A stretch of 64,000 bases of DNA. Source: CBDCDJ01 sp965215355. GTDB lineage: Bacteria; Deinococcota; Deinococci; Deinococcales; Trueperaceae. The stretch is from contig CBDCDJ010000007.1 of assembly GCA_965215355.1 (NCBI GenBank), positions 1,736,001 through 1,800,000 on the forward strand. Direction: 5' to 3'. Positions 25,223 through 33,864 of the stretch are shown here, piece after piece. The notes under the pieces were generated by a model that searched no databases, was not told where the DNA came from, and worked only from the letters and a program-made list of their open reading frames with translations. The translations under genes and the position numbers were made by a program. Positions within the stretch are counted from its first letter, which is position 1. The number at the start of each line of letters is the position of its first letter.

Positions 25223-26947
25223 ATGTCCAGCTATACTCTCGGAATCGACTTCGGAACCCTGTCCGGGCGCGCGCTGCTCGTCGACACCGCCGACGGGCGC
25301 GAGGTCGCCACGGCCGTGTTCGCCTACCCGCACGGCGTCATCGACGAGCGCCTGCCGGGCTCGGCGACGCCGCTGCCGCCCGAGTGGGCGCTGCAAGACC
25401 CGCTGGACTACTTAGAGACGCTGCGCCAAACCGTTCCGGCCGTTCTTAAAATGAGCGGCGTCGACCCCGCGGACGTGGTCGGGCTCGCCATCGACTTTAC
25501 AAGCTGTACCATCTTGCCGACCCTTACCGACGGCACGCCGCTCATGGCGCTGCCGGAATGGAGCGCGCAGCCCCACGCTTGGGTCAAGCTCTGGAAACAC
25601 CACGCCGCGCAGCCGCAGGCGGACCGCATTAACGAAACCGCTCGAGCCCGTAATGAACCCTGGCTGGCCCGCTACGGCGGCAAGTACAGTAGCGAATGGT
25701 TTTTCTCCAAAGCGCTGCAAATTTTGGAAGAAGCGCCCGAGGTGTACCGGGCGGCGGAGCGGCTGCTCGAGGCCGCCGACTGGGTGGTCTGGCAACTCAC
25801 CGGCAATGAGACGAGAAACGCCTGCACCGCCGGATACAAGGCGCTCGTTCAAGGTGGCGAGTACCCTTCGAACGACTACTTCGCGGCCTTGCATCCGGAC
25901 TTTGCCGACATCATAGACGACAAGATGAGCCGCGAGTTCGTACAGCTCGGGGAAAGGGCCGGGGGCCTCACCAAGACCTGGGCCGAAGCGACCGGCTTGA
26001 AAGAGGGCATCGCTGTCGCAGTCGCCAACGTGGACGCGCACGTGACCGCGCCCGCTGTGAAAGCGACCGAACCCGGCGTGATGGTGATGATTATGGGCAC
26101 CTCGACCTGCGACGTGATGTCGAGCGAGAGTCTGCGCGAGGTCGAGGGCATGTGCGGCGTGGTCGAAAACGGCATCATCCCCGGCCTGTACGGCTACGAG
26201 GCCGGGCAGAGCGGCGTGGGCGACATCTTCGCCTGGTTCGTAGAGCACGCCGTGCCGCAAGCGTATTACGATGCGGCTGAGAAGGCGGGCTTGGATATTT
26301 ACGCGTACCTCGAGCGCGAAGCTGCCACCCAGAACGTCGGCGAACATGGGCTCTTAGCCCTCGACTGGTGGAACGGCAACCGCTCGACGTTGGTCGATGT
26401 CGAACTGTCGGGCTTAATCGTCGGGATGACCCTGGCGACTCGAGCCCCCGACCTCTACCGCGCGCTTATCGAAGCGACCGCCTACGGCACCCGCGAGATT
26501 GTCGAGGCGTTTGAAAGAGAAGGCGTGGAGGTCAAAGAACTCGTGGCGGCGGGCGGGCTGCCCGAGAAAAACGCGCTGCTGCGCCAAATCTACGCCGACG
26601 TGACCGGTCGCCCCCTAAAACTCGCAGGCTCGGCGCAAGCGCCCGCACTCGGCTCGGCCATTTTCGCGGCGGTGGCGGCGGGGGTTTACCCGGACATTCA
26701 CACCGCGTCTGAGCGGATGGGTAGCCTCAAAGAAGAGGTTGTTCACCCTATTCCAAAAAATCAGGCCCTGTACGACCGGCTTTATGGGGAATACAAGCGC
26801 CTTTACGACACGTTCGGGCGCGGCGAGAACGACGTGATGAAGACCTTGAAGCGGATTCGCCGCGAGGCGAAGGGGCTCGAGCAGGTTCGCCCTGAAACCG
26901 ACGAAGTCGAAGCGGGCGTCCGCGAGGCGAAAGGAAGCGGCGCGTGA
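25223..26947 (+). CDS. araB: Ribulokinase
   Basis: 574 residues from the ATG at 25223 (GGGGTGA just upstream; an earlier in-frame ATG at 25193 adds ten atypical residues). Phosphorylates L-ribulose at C5 with ATP. FGGY-kinase features: N-terminal phosphate loop IDFGTLSGRALLVD, IDFTSCTILP, AADWVVWQLTG, MGTSTCDVM, GYEAGQSGVGD (specific for ribulokinases), and the C-terminal ATP site AAGGLPEKNALLRQ followed by ALGSAIFAAVAAG. It overlaps araD by 4 bp (GTGA), so the two are co-translated. Confidence 0.96.
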   Translation: MSSYTLGIDFGTLSGRALLVDTADGREVATAVFAYPHGVIDERLPGSATPLPPEWALQDPLDYLETLRQTVPAVLKMSGVDPADVVGLAIDFTSCTILPTLTDGTPLMALPEWSAQPHAWVKLWKHHAAQPQADRINETARARNEPWLARYGGKYSSEWFFSKALQILEEAPEVYRAAERLLEAADWVVWQLTGNETRNACTAGYKALVQGGEYPSNDYFAALHPDFADIIDDKMSREFVQLGERAGGLTKTWAEATGLKEGIAVAVANVDAHVTAPAVKATEPGVMVMIMGTSTCDVMSSESLREVEGMCGVVENGIIPGLYGYEAGQSGVGDIFAWFVEHAVPQAYYDAAEKAGLDIYAYLEREAATQNVGEHGLLALDWWNGNRSTLVDVELSGLIVGMTLATRAPDLYRALIEATAYGTREIVEAFEREGVEVKELVAAGGLPEKNALLRQIYADVTGRPLKLAGSAQAPALGSAIFAAVAAGVYPDIHTASERMGSLKEEVVHPIPKNQALYDRLYGEYKRLYDTFGRGENDVMKTLKRIRREAKGLEQVRPETDEVEAGVREAKGSGA

Positions 26948-27594
26948 CGGTTGAAGAATTGAAACAACAGGTCTGCGCCCTGCACGCTTACCTGCCCGCC
27001 AACGGCCTCGTGAGTTGGACGAGCGGCAACCTCAGCGGACGGCTGCCGGATTCGAACCGCATGGTCATCAAACCGTCGGGCATACTGTTCGAAGACCTGA
27101 CGCTAGAAAACATGTGCGAAGTCGATGTTGAAACCCTAGAAAATCACAGCCGTTACAAATTTTCTTCCGACACCGCCACGCACGCTTACATCTACAAGCA
27201 CTTAGCCGAGGTCGGCGGCATCGTCCACACGCACAGCCCCTACGCGACGGCTTGGGCGGCGGTCGGCAAAGACATCCCCTGCTTTTTGACCGCGATGGCC
27301 GACGAGTTCGGCGGCCCGATTCCCTGCGGCGGCTTCGCGCTCATCGGTGGCGAGGACATCGGCAAAGAGGTCGTGCGGGTGCTCAAAGTGCATAAATCGC
27401 CCGCCGTCATCTTGCAAAACCACGGCGTGTTCACCGTCGGCAAGACGCCCAAAGACGCCGTCAAAGCCGCCGTCATGTGCGAGGACGTGGCGCGGACGAG
27501 TTTTCTCGCCATTCAGCTCGGCACGCCGACGACTATTTCAGCAGAGGATATCGCCAAACTTCATGACCGCTATACAAATGTTTATGGACAGTAA
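26944..27594 (+). CDS. araD: L-ribulose-5-phosphate 4-epimerase
   Basis: 216 residues. Converts L-ribulose 5-phosphate to D-xylulose 5-phosphate, feeding the pentose phosphate pathway. It has the class II aldolase fold with a zinc site: VSWTSGNLSGR and IKPSG bind phosphate, the zinc histidines lie in VHTHSPYATAWA, and a further His in LQNHGVFTVG. GTG start inside the araB stop codon. The class includes fuculose-phosphate aldolases, but the araB/araA neighbours make araD secure. Confidence 0.94.
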   Translation: MTVEELKQQVCALHAYLPANGLVSWTSGNLSGRLPDSNRMVIKPSGILFEDLTLENMCEVDVETLENHSRYKFSSDTATHAYIYKHLAEVGGIVHTHSPYATAWAAVGKDIPCFLTAMADEFGGPIPCGGFALIGGEDIGKEVVRVLKVHKSPAVILQNHGVFTVGKTPKDAVKAAVMCEDVARTSFLAIQLGTPTTISAEDIAKLHDRYTNVYGQ

Positions 27595-27680
27595 AAAGTT
27601 GGGGTCACTCGGGTTATACACGCTTTTTGACAAGGAAGCAGAGGTGCGGAGGAGCGGAGGAGAAAAGGCTCTTGACTTCA

Positions 27681-27714
27681 CTTTTTACTTTCAACTCGGT
27701 ACTCGGTACTTTCC
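27681..27714. repeat. Intergenic repeat of the CGGTACT family, copy 3
   Basis: CTTTTTACTTTCAACTCGG followed by a second CTCGGTAC and TTTCC, between araD and araA. It shares its core with the regions at 11930 and 16396. Confidence 0.75.
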
Positions 27715-27763
27715 TTCTCTCTCGACCTCTGCATAACGTGAGAGGGTCAGTAAAGGACGCCCC

Positions 27764-29266
27764 TTGAAAAACCTCATCATCCCCGAAATCTGGTTCGTCT
27801 GCGGCTCGCAGCATCTTTACGGCCCCGAGCCGCTGCGCCAGGTCGAGAGCAACGCTCGAGCCATTGCCAGCGCCTTAAACGACGCGGACGCTATACCTCT
27901 GCCGATTCTTTTCAAAGGCCTACTCACCACCGCGGACGAGGTTCGCGCTTTGATGCTCGAGGCCAACGCCGACCCGAACTGCGCCGGGCTCATTTTGTGG
28001 ATGCACACCTTTTCGCCCGCCCGGATGTGGATTGGCGGACTCTCCGTCCTCACCAAACCCTTCTGCCACCTCCACACCCAGTACAACCGCGAACTGCCCT
28101 GGGACACCATCGATATGGACTTTATGAACCTCAACCAGGCCGCGCACGGCGACCGCGAGGCGGGATTCATGCACAGCCGGATGCGCCTGGGGCGCAAGGT
28201 CGTCGTCGGGCACTGGTCTGACCCGGAGGTGCAGGAGCGTCTGGGCGTCTGGGCTCGAGTGGCGCACGCCCACCATAACTTACAGGGTGCCAAGTTCGCC
28301 CGCTTCGGCGACAACATGCGCGAAGTCGCCGTGACCGAAGGCGACAAGGTCGCGGCGGAACTGCGCTTCGGCTTTTCGGTGAACGGTTACGGCGTGGGTG
28401 ACTTGGTCGAGCGGATTGAGGCCGTCGCGGACGCGACGGTGGATGACCTCATCGCTGAGTACGCCGAGCTTTACGAGGTCGCCGAGAATCTACGTAAAAA
28501 CGGTGACCGCCACGCCTCACTGCGCGACGGGGCGCGGCAGGAACTCGGGCTGCGGGCGTTTCTCGAGGCTGGAAACTTTAAAGGCTTCACCACGACGTTC
28601 GAAACCCTGCACGGCTTAAAGCAACTCCCCGGCCTCGCCGTGCAGCGACTGATGGCCGACGGCTACGGCTTCGGCGCGGAGGGCGACTGGAAGACGGCGG
28701 CGCTGTTGCGCGCGGTCAAGGTGATGGCAGGCAACCGGCAGACCTCGTTTATGGAGGACTACACCTACCACTTGGAACCGGGCAACTTTCAAGTGCTGGG
28801 CTCGCACATGCTGGAAATCTGCCCGACGATTGCCAAGGGCAAACCGAGGCTCGAGCTACACCCGCTAAGCATCGGCGGCAAAGCCGACCCGGTGCGCCTG
28901 GTGTTCGACGCGCCGCCGGGCGAGGCCGTCAACGTGTCGCTCGTCGACCTGGGCAACCGCTTCCGTTTGATTGTCAACGAGGTCACGGCGGTCGAACATC
29001 CAGAACTGCCGAAGTTGCCGGTGGCGCGGGCCGTGTGGGCGTGCAAACCCGACTTTAAAACGGCCGTCGCCGCCTGGATTTACGCGGGCGGCGCGCACCA
29101 CACGGTTTACAGCTATGGGGTGACAAGCGAGTTTCTCGAGGACTTTGCCGAGATGACCGGAACCGAACTCGTCGTCATCGACGAAGGCACGCGGCTGCGG
29201 GCGTTCAAGGAGGAGTTGCGCCAAAACGACCTCGCTTACGCGCTCGCTCGAGGGTTGCGGGGGTAA
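27764..29266 (+). CDS. araA: L-arabinose isomerase
   Basis: 500 residues. Interconverts L-arabinose and L-ribulose with Mn2+. The N-terminus EIWFVCGSQHLYGPEPLRQVE is diagnostic. Metal-site glutamates are in GYGFGAEGDWKTAAL and SFMEDYTYHL, and the histidines in GSHMLEICPT and GAHHTVYSYG. TTG start at 27764 with AAAGGA upstream. It is separated from araD by 169 bp with a repeat, so it may have its own promoter even though the pathway order (araB, araD, araA) suggests one unit. Together the three genes give the full arabinose pathway. Confidence 0.97.
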   Translation: MKNLIIPEIWFVCGSQHLYGPEPLRQVESNARAIASALNDADAIPLPILFKGLLTTADEVRALMLEANADPNCAGLILWMHTFSPARMWIGGLSVLTKPFCHLHTQYNRELPWDTIDMDFMNLNQAAHGDREAGFMHSRMRLGRKVVVGHWSDPEVQERLGVWARVAHAHHNLQGAKFARFGDNMREVAVTEGDKVAAELRFGFSVNGYGVGDLVERIEAVADATVDDLIAEYAELYEVAENLRKNGDRHASLRDGARQELGLRAFLEAGNFKGFTTTFETLHGLKQLPGLAVQRLMADGYGFGAEGDWKTAALLRAVKVMAGNRQTSFMEDYTYHLEPGNFQVLGSHMLEICPTIAKGKPRLELHPLSIGGKADPVRLVFDAPPGEAVNVSLVDLGNRFRLIVNEVTAVEHPELPKLPVARAVWACKPDFKTAVAAWIYAGGAHHTVYSYGVTSEFLEDFAEMTGTELVVIDEGTRLRAFKEELRQNDLAYALARGLRG

Positions 29267-29577
29267 ACCACTGCCTACCGAGGCACCTTGTGGGTAGGGG
29301 CGGGTTTTAAACCCGCCCCTACGGAGTGCTGAAAAAGAACGTTCAGAACAGCCCTCCGCGGCACGAGACTTTCAGCGGTAGCGCAGCCGCAGCAGAAGGT
29401 CTTGCAGGCGGTTGCCGTTTGCATCAAAGTTGAGGCCGCTTACACAGCTCATTTTTCCCGAGTGTTCGTTGACAATGCAGCTAAGCCGTAGTAATTTGTA
29501 AAGCAATCGAGCGTTGGACAAAGTTTAGGCGTTGGCGCTTTGCGCAGCGTCTCGAGTCGGCCTTTTAGGGGGAAAAG
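29267..29577. other. 311-bp gap between araA and the GH2 gene
   Basis: Holds one palindromic repeat (29294-29322), described separately. The remainder, including the region just before the GH2 GTG, shows AGGGGGA as ribosome-binding site, but I see no clear promoter or RNA gene. Confidence 0.6.
29294..29322. repeat. 29-bp near-perfect palindrome of the GTAGGGGCGGG type
   Basis: GTAGGGGCGGGTTT, one central base, then the complement. It lies 27 bp after the araA stop and can form a strong hairpin, so it may end that transcript. A diverged second copy is at 35836-35864. Similar GTAGGGGCGGGTTT palindromes are scattered in many unrelated bacterial genomes. Confidence 0.88.
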
Positions 29578-31437
29578 GTGTCTGAGTATCCGCGGCCTCA
29601 GTTCGTGCGCTCTCACTGGCAGAGTTTGGACGGTCTGTGGCGCTACGCTTTTGACGAGGCTGAGCAACCCTCCGAAGTCACCTGGCAGGGCGACATCTGC
29701 GTGCCCTTCCCGCCCGAAGCGCCGCTGTCCGGCGTGGGCAACCAAGAGTTTCATCCAGTCGTGTGGTACCAACGAACTTTCAGCGTGCCCGAAGCCTGGC
29801 GCGGCGAGCGCGTCCACCTGCGCTTCGGCGCGGTGGACTACAGCGCGAAAGTCTGGGTCAACGGCTCCTTCGTCGTGGTGCACGAGGGCGGGCACACCCC
29901 TTTTTCCGCCGACATCACGGCTGTTTTGGGCGAAGGCGCAGCGACGGTCACGGTCCGCGCCGAGGACGACCCGCTGGACCTGCACAAGCCGCGCGGCAAA
30001 CAGGATTGGGAACGGGAGCCGCACAGCATCTGGTACCCGCGCACCACCGGTATCTGGCAGACGGTCTGGATAGAGCCCGTCCCAGCCCGCGCCGTGGCCG
30101 AAGTGCGCTTTACCCCCGACTTGACGCGTTTCGCGCTTGAGACCGAGGTGACGCTGGCGGGCGACTGCGCGGGCTGTACGCTCGAGGTTCGCTTTATTTT
30201 GGGCGACGTGGTGCTGGCCGAGGACGGTTGGGCCGTACCCGCCATCACCCAGACGTCTGCCACCCCGACCTCTGTTACCTCGACCGCCGACACCTCGACG
30301 GCTGCCACCCCGACCTCTGTTACCTCGAGCCTCGGCAAACGAACCTCCAGCGCCCTGACCCTCGGGACCTCGGCCCCCGCCAAAGTAACGCGCACCGTCC
30401 ACCTGGCGACGCCCGGCCTCGACGAGTTTCAGCACCTGCTCTGGAGCCCGGAGCACCCCAACCTCATCGACGTGACTTTCACGTTGCGCCAAAGTGAAAC
30501 CGTGCTTGACGAGGTTCGAAGCTACACGGCGTTGCGCTCGGTCGAGGCGAGGAACGGCAAGTTTTACCTGAACGGCCGACCCTACTTTTTACGCCTGGCG
30601 CTCGACCAAGGCTACTGGGACGAAAGCCTGTTAGCTGCGCCCAGCGACGACGCGCTCAAACGGGATGTCAAGCTCGCCAAGGTCATGGGCTTCAACGGCG
30701 TGCGCAAACACCAGAAAATCGAAGACCCGCGTTACCTGTACTGGGCCGACAAGCTCGGCCTGCTCGTCTGGGCAGAGATGCCGAGCGCCTACGCTTTCAG
30801 TGCCGACACCTTAGAGCGCCTGACCCGCGAGTGGTTGGAGGTTATCGACCGCGACTACAACCACCCCTGCATCGTGACTTGGGTGTGTTTCAACGAGTCA
30901 TGGGGCGTGCCCGACTTGCCCCACTCCGCGGCGCAGCGGCACGCGGTCGCGGCGCTCTACCACCTCACCAAGGCCCTCGACCCGACCCGACCCGTCGTCG
31001 GCAATGACGGTTGGGAACACGTCGTGACCGACCTGCTCACCGTCCACGACTACAGCCGCAAGGCCAAAACCCTGAAAAAGCGTTACGGCAGCGCCGAGGC
31101 AAGCTTGGCGACGAGCGCGCAGACTTTAGAGCACGGCCGCACCCTGCTGCTGGACGGGGTCACCGCGGAGGGCCAGCCCGTCATCCTCTCCGAGTTCGGC
31201 GGCGCGCGTTTTCACCCGGAGGGCGCGGGCTGGGGCTACCAGCAAGTGCAGAGTCCCGAGGCGTTGCTCGAGGTCTACGCCGCCATGATTCGCACCCTTA
31301 CCGGTTTGGCGGGTTTTTGCTACACCCAGTTCGCCGACACCTTTCAGGAGCAAAACGGGCTGTTGTATTCGGACCGGCGGCCCAAGGTGAGTTTGCGCGC
31401 CCTGAACAGGGCCACGCGCGGAAAAGGGGTGAGATGA
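29578..31437 (+). CDS. Glycoside hydrolase family 2 enzyme (beta-galactosidase/beta-glucuronidase type)
   Basis: 619 residues from a GTG at 29578 (AGGGGGA upstream), no signal peptide, so intracellular. Order: sugar-binding jelly roll (RSHWQSLDGLWRYAFDEA), Ig-like domain, TIM barrel. The acid/base glutamate lies in TWVCFNESWGVPD and the nucleophile in PVILSEFGGARF. The Ig-like domain carries a Thr/Ser-rich insert of about 45 residues (near residues 220-265) created by DNA repeats. At 619 residues it is short for LacZ and closer to glucuronidase or arabinopyranosidase-like members. In this arabinose cluster, removal of galactosyl or arabinopyranosyl side groups is a reasonable inference. Confidence 0.85.
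   Translation: MSEYPRPQFVRSHWQSLDGLWRYAFDEAEQPSEVTWQGDICVPFPPEAPLSGVGNQEFHPVVWYQRTFSVPEAWRGERVHLRFGAVDYSAKVWVNGSFVVVHEGGHTPFSADITAVLGEGAATVTVRAEDDPLDLHKPRGKQDWEREPHSIWYPRTTGIWQTVWIEPVPARAVAEVRFTPDLTRFALETEVTLAGDCAGCTLEVRFILGDVVLAEDGWAVPAITQTSATPTSVTSTADTSTAATPTSVTSSLGKRTSSALTLGTSAPAKVTRTVHLATPGLDEFQHLLWSPEHPNLIDVTFTLRQSETVLDEVRSYTALRSVEARNGKFYLNGRPYFLRLALDQGYWDESLLAAPSDDALKRDVKLAKVMGFNGVRKHQKIEDPRYLYWADKLGLLVWAEMPSAYAFSADTLERLTREWLEVIDRDYNHPCIVTWVCFNESWGVPDLPHSAAQRHAVAALYHLTKALDPTRPVVGNDGWEHVVTDLLTVHDYSRKAKTLKKRYGSAEASLATSAQTLEHGRTLLLDGVTAEGQPVILSEFGGARFHPEGAGWGYQQVQSPEALLEVYAAMIRTLTGLAGFCYTQFADTFQEQNGLLYSDRRPKVSLRALNRATRGKGVR
30257..30328 (+). repeat. 27-bp direct repeat, period 45, inside the GH2 gene
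   Basis: A 27-bp stretch (30257-30283) recurs exactly at 30302-30328; the 45-bp period is three 15-bp units. It encodes the ATPTSVTS peptides of the Thr/Ser-rich insert. Confidence 0.9.
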
Positions 31438-31552
31438 GGGGGAAGTATGTGTGAACCGCCAGGGCGGAGCAGTCGGGCGTCGAGGTTGAGAAGAGGGGCT
31501 GGTCGGCAGGTCAGGCGCAGCCAAAGTCACGAATAACTTTTAGGAGGACAGC

Positions 31553-32839
31553 ATGACCCTTAGAACCATCGTTAGAACCACAGCTTTAGCGTTTACGGTG
31601 TTGCTGATAAGCAGCGTGGGCTTCGCTCAAGAGGGCGCGACGTTGCCGGAGAACTGCTCGAGCGTCCAACTGCAATACTGGAACCCGTTTACCGGCCCCG
31701 ACGGCCCCTTTATGGGCCGAATCGTCGACGACTTCAACGCCGCCAACCCGGACGTTCAGGTGACGATGACGACTCAGTCCGAGTATTACACACAGCTCGG
31801 CACTGCCGCCGCCTCCGACACGCTGCCCGACGTCGCCATCGTTCACGCCGACCAGGTTGCCACGCAGGCATTTCGCAACGTGATTCGCCCCATCGACGAC
31901 CTCGTCGCGCAAACGGGCGTCAGCGGCGAAGACTTTCCGGCGGCGGTCTGGAACGCGGGCGAGGTCGCGGGCAACCGCTACAGCATCCCGCTCGACATCC
32001 ACCCGATGACCATGTTTTACAACCAGGACCTGCTTACGGAGGCCGGTCTGGACGGGCCGCCGCAAACGGGAGAAGAGTTTGCTGCCGCCGCCGCCGCCGT
32101 AAGCGAGGGCGGGAACAACGGCTTTTTAATCACCGCGGGCTTTCCCATCCGGCAAATCTTCGAGATGCTGCTCCACCAGTACGGCGGCAGCGCCTTTAGC
32201 GAGGACGGCAGCGAAGTGACCTGGAACAGCGAGGCCGGGGTCAGGGCGCTGCAGTGGTTGAAAGACGCCCAGACACAGTACGGTGAGGAGAACTTGGAGG
32301 TCGACGCCGAACTCAACGCCTTCAAGTCGGGAACGACGGGCCTGGTCTGGAACGGCATCTGGCAAACCAGCAACCTCACCGGCGACGCCGTGGAGTTTAG
32401 CGGCGTGGCGACGGCGGTTCCGCAAATCGGCGACGAGATGGCCGTCTGGGCGGGTTCGCACCAGTTGACCCTGCCGGTCCACAGCGAGCCCGACGAATGC
32501 CGAGACGCGGCCGCCGGAATTTTCATCAAGTACCTGCTCGACAACTCGGTCGAGTGGGCCAAAGCCGGCCAAATCCCGGCGAACGACGCGGTGCGCAGCA
32601 GCGAAGAGTTCTTAGCGGTCGAGCCTCAAGCGTCCATCGCGCCGTCGGTCGAGAGCGCCTTTTTCCCGCCGTCCGTTCCCGGCATCACCGACGCTTACGC
32701 GCCTTTGGACGAGGCCGTCTCGTCAATTATGGCGGGTACCGCCAGCGACGTTCAGCAAGTCTTGGACGACGCCGCAGAGCGGGCTGCGCAGATTCTCGAG
32801 CAGAACCGCAGCAGCTACGGCGACGCGCCGAGCCAGTAG
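31553..32839 (+). CDS. Sugar ABC transporter substrate-binding protein
   Basis: 428 residues with a signal peptide (MTLRTIVRTTALAFTVLLIS, cleavage after GFA). Family 1 solute-binding fold: VQLQYWNPFTGPDGPFM, FNAANPDVQV, YSIPLDIHPMTMFYNQDLL and AAGIFIKYLLDNS. No lipobox. AGGAGG is well placed before the ATG at 31553. First gene of a binding protein-permease-permease-GH43 operon; the neighbours suggest arabinose oligomers as substrate. Confidence 0.93.
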   Translation: MTLRTIVRTTALAFTVLLISSVGFAQEGATLPENCSSVQLQYWNPFTGPDGPFMGRIVDDFNAANPDVQVTMTTQSEYYTQLGTAAASDTLPDVAIVHADQVATQAFRNVIRPIDDLVAQTGVSGEDFPAAVWNAGEVAGNRYSIPLDIHPMTMFYNQDLLTEAGLDGPPQTGEEFAAAAAAVSEGGNNGFLITAGFPIRQIFEMLLHQYGGSAFSEDGSEVTWNSEAGVRALQWLKDAQTQYGEENLEVDAELNAFKSGTTGLVWNGIWQTSNLTGDAVEFSGVATAVPQIGDEMAVWAGSHQLTLPVHSEPDECRDAAAGIFIKYLLDNSVEWAKAGQIPANDAVRSSEEFLAVEPQASIAPSVESAFFPPSVPGITDAYAPLDEAVSSIMAGTASDVQQVLDDAAERAAQILEQNRSSYGDAPSQ

Positions 32840-32864
32840 CGCTGGTTGAAATTAAATCTTCAAG

Positions 32865-32892
32865 GCTGAGTGCCGAACGTTCGGCACTCAGC
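32865..32892 (+). repeat. 28-bp perfect palindrome between binding-protein and permease genes
   Basis: GCTGAGTGCCGAAC followed directly by its complement. It lies 25 nt past the binding-protein stop and has no T run after it. Such intercistronic stems often protect the upstream mRNA or halt transcription partly; compare 19490-19515 in the other importer. Confidence 0.85.
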
Positions 32893-32909
32893 TCGAAAGG
32901 AGAGCCGTC

Positions 32910-33854
32910 ATGGCGAGCGTCACCGGGCAAAATGCGTCCGTGCGCAGCGGCGCGGGCAAGCGCAAAGCCAGCCTGACCCCTTATCTATTTATCTTGCCGC
33001 ACCTCCTGTTCTTCGGCCTGTTCGTCGGCTTTCCATTTTTCAGCGGGCTCTGGATAAGCTTTCACGAGTACGACTATCTGCGCCCCGAGCGCACGGTGTT
33101 CGTCGGCTTGCAAAACTATTCAAACCTCTTCACGCCGGGCGACATCAAGTTCAACGAGTTCTGGAACGCGCTCGGCAACACAGCCGAGTTCGTCGTCTAC
33201 AGCGTGCCGCCCCTCGTCCTCATTCCTCTGGGGCTGGCGGTACTGCTCAACACCAAAACGCCGGGGCGCAACTTTTTCCGGGCCATTTACTTCGCGCCCT
33301 GGGTGCTCTCGGTGGCGGTCGTCGGCTTGTTGTGGTGGTGGATTTTTCAGAGTCAGGGTGGGCTTATCAACGCTTACTTGGGTGACTTCGGCGTCAAGCC
33401 GCCCCGCTGGCTCTCGTCGATGCCCTGGGCCTGGGTGTCCATCCTGGTGGCGACGGTGTGGTGGACGATTGGCTTCAACATGATTATTTTTCTGGCGGCC
33501 CTGCAGGACATCCCGAACGGCCTCTACGAAGCCGCCGCCATCGACGGCGCGACGAGTACGCAGTCTTTTTTCAACGTCACCCTACCCCTGCTCCGGCCCG
33601 TGCTGATTTTCATCATCATCATCACCATCATCGCCTCGTTCAACCTGTTCGGCCAACCGTTCTTTATGACCGGGGGCGGCCCCGCGCAACCGACCGGTGG
33701 CGGTTCGACCGAGCCGGTCATGTACCGCATCTACAACGAGGGCTTCGTGCGCCCCTTCCAGGGCAGCGCGGCGGCTATGTCCTTCGTGGTGGCGACCATC
33801 ATGATAGCCGTTTCTTACCTGAACTTTAAGATTTTCGGCCAGCGCCAGCAGTAA
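32910..33854 (+). CDS. Carbohydrate ABC transporter permease, MalF-type
   Basis: 314 residues, six membrane helices, normal length for the family. The first helix follows a basic N-terminus (KRKASLTPYLFILPHLLFF). The ATPase-contacting EAA loop reads LYEAAAIDGATSTQSFFNVTLP. GAGCC-rich leader with AAAGGAGA before the ATG. Pairs with the permease that starts 10 nt downstream. Confidence 0.94.
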   Translation: MASVTGQNASVRSGAGKRKASLTPYLFILPHLLFFGLFVGFPFFSGLWISFHEYDYLRPERTVFVGLQNYSNLFTPGDIKFNEFWNALGNTAEFVVYSVPPLVLIPLGLAVLLNTKTPGRNFFRAIYFAPWVLSVAVVGLLWWWIFQSQGGLINAYLGDFGVKPPRWLSSMPWAWVSILVATVWWTIGFNMIIFLAALQDIPNGLYEAAAIDGATSTQSFFNVTLPLLRPVLIFIIIITIIASFNLFGQPFFMTGGGPAQPTGGGSTEPVMYRIYNEGFVRPFQGSAAAMSFVVATIMIAVSYLNFKIFGQRQQ

Positions 33855-33864
33855 GGAGGCTTTT

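Noticed and set aside
29449..30492. 347-residue minus-strand frame opposite GH2
   Set aside because: Gly/Arg repeats come from the complement of the Thr/Ser-coding repeats; no motif.
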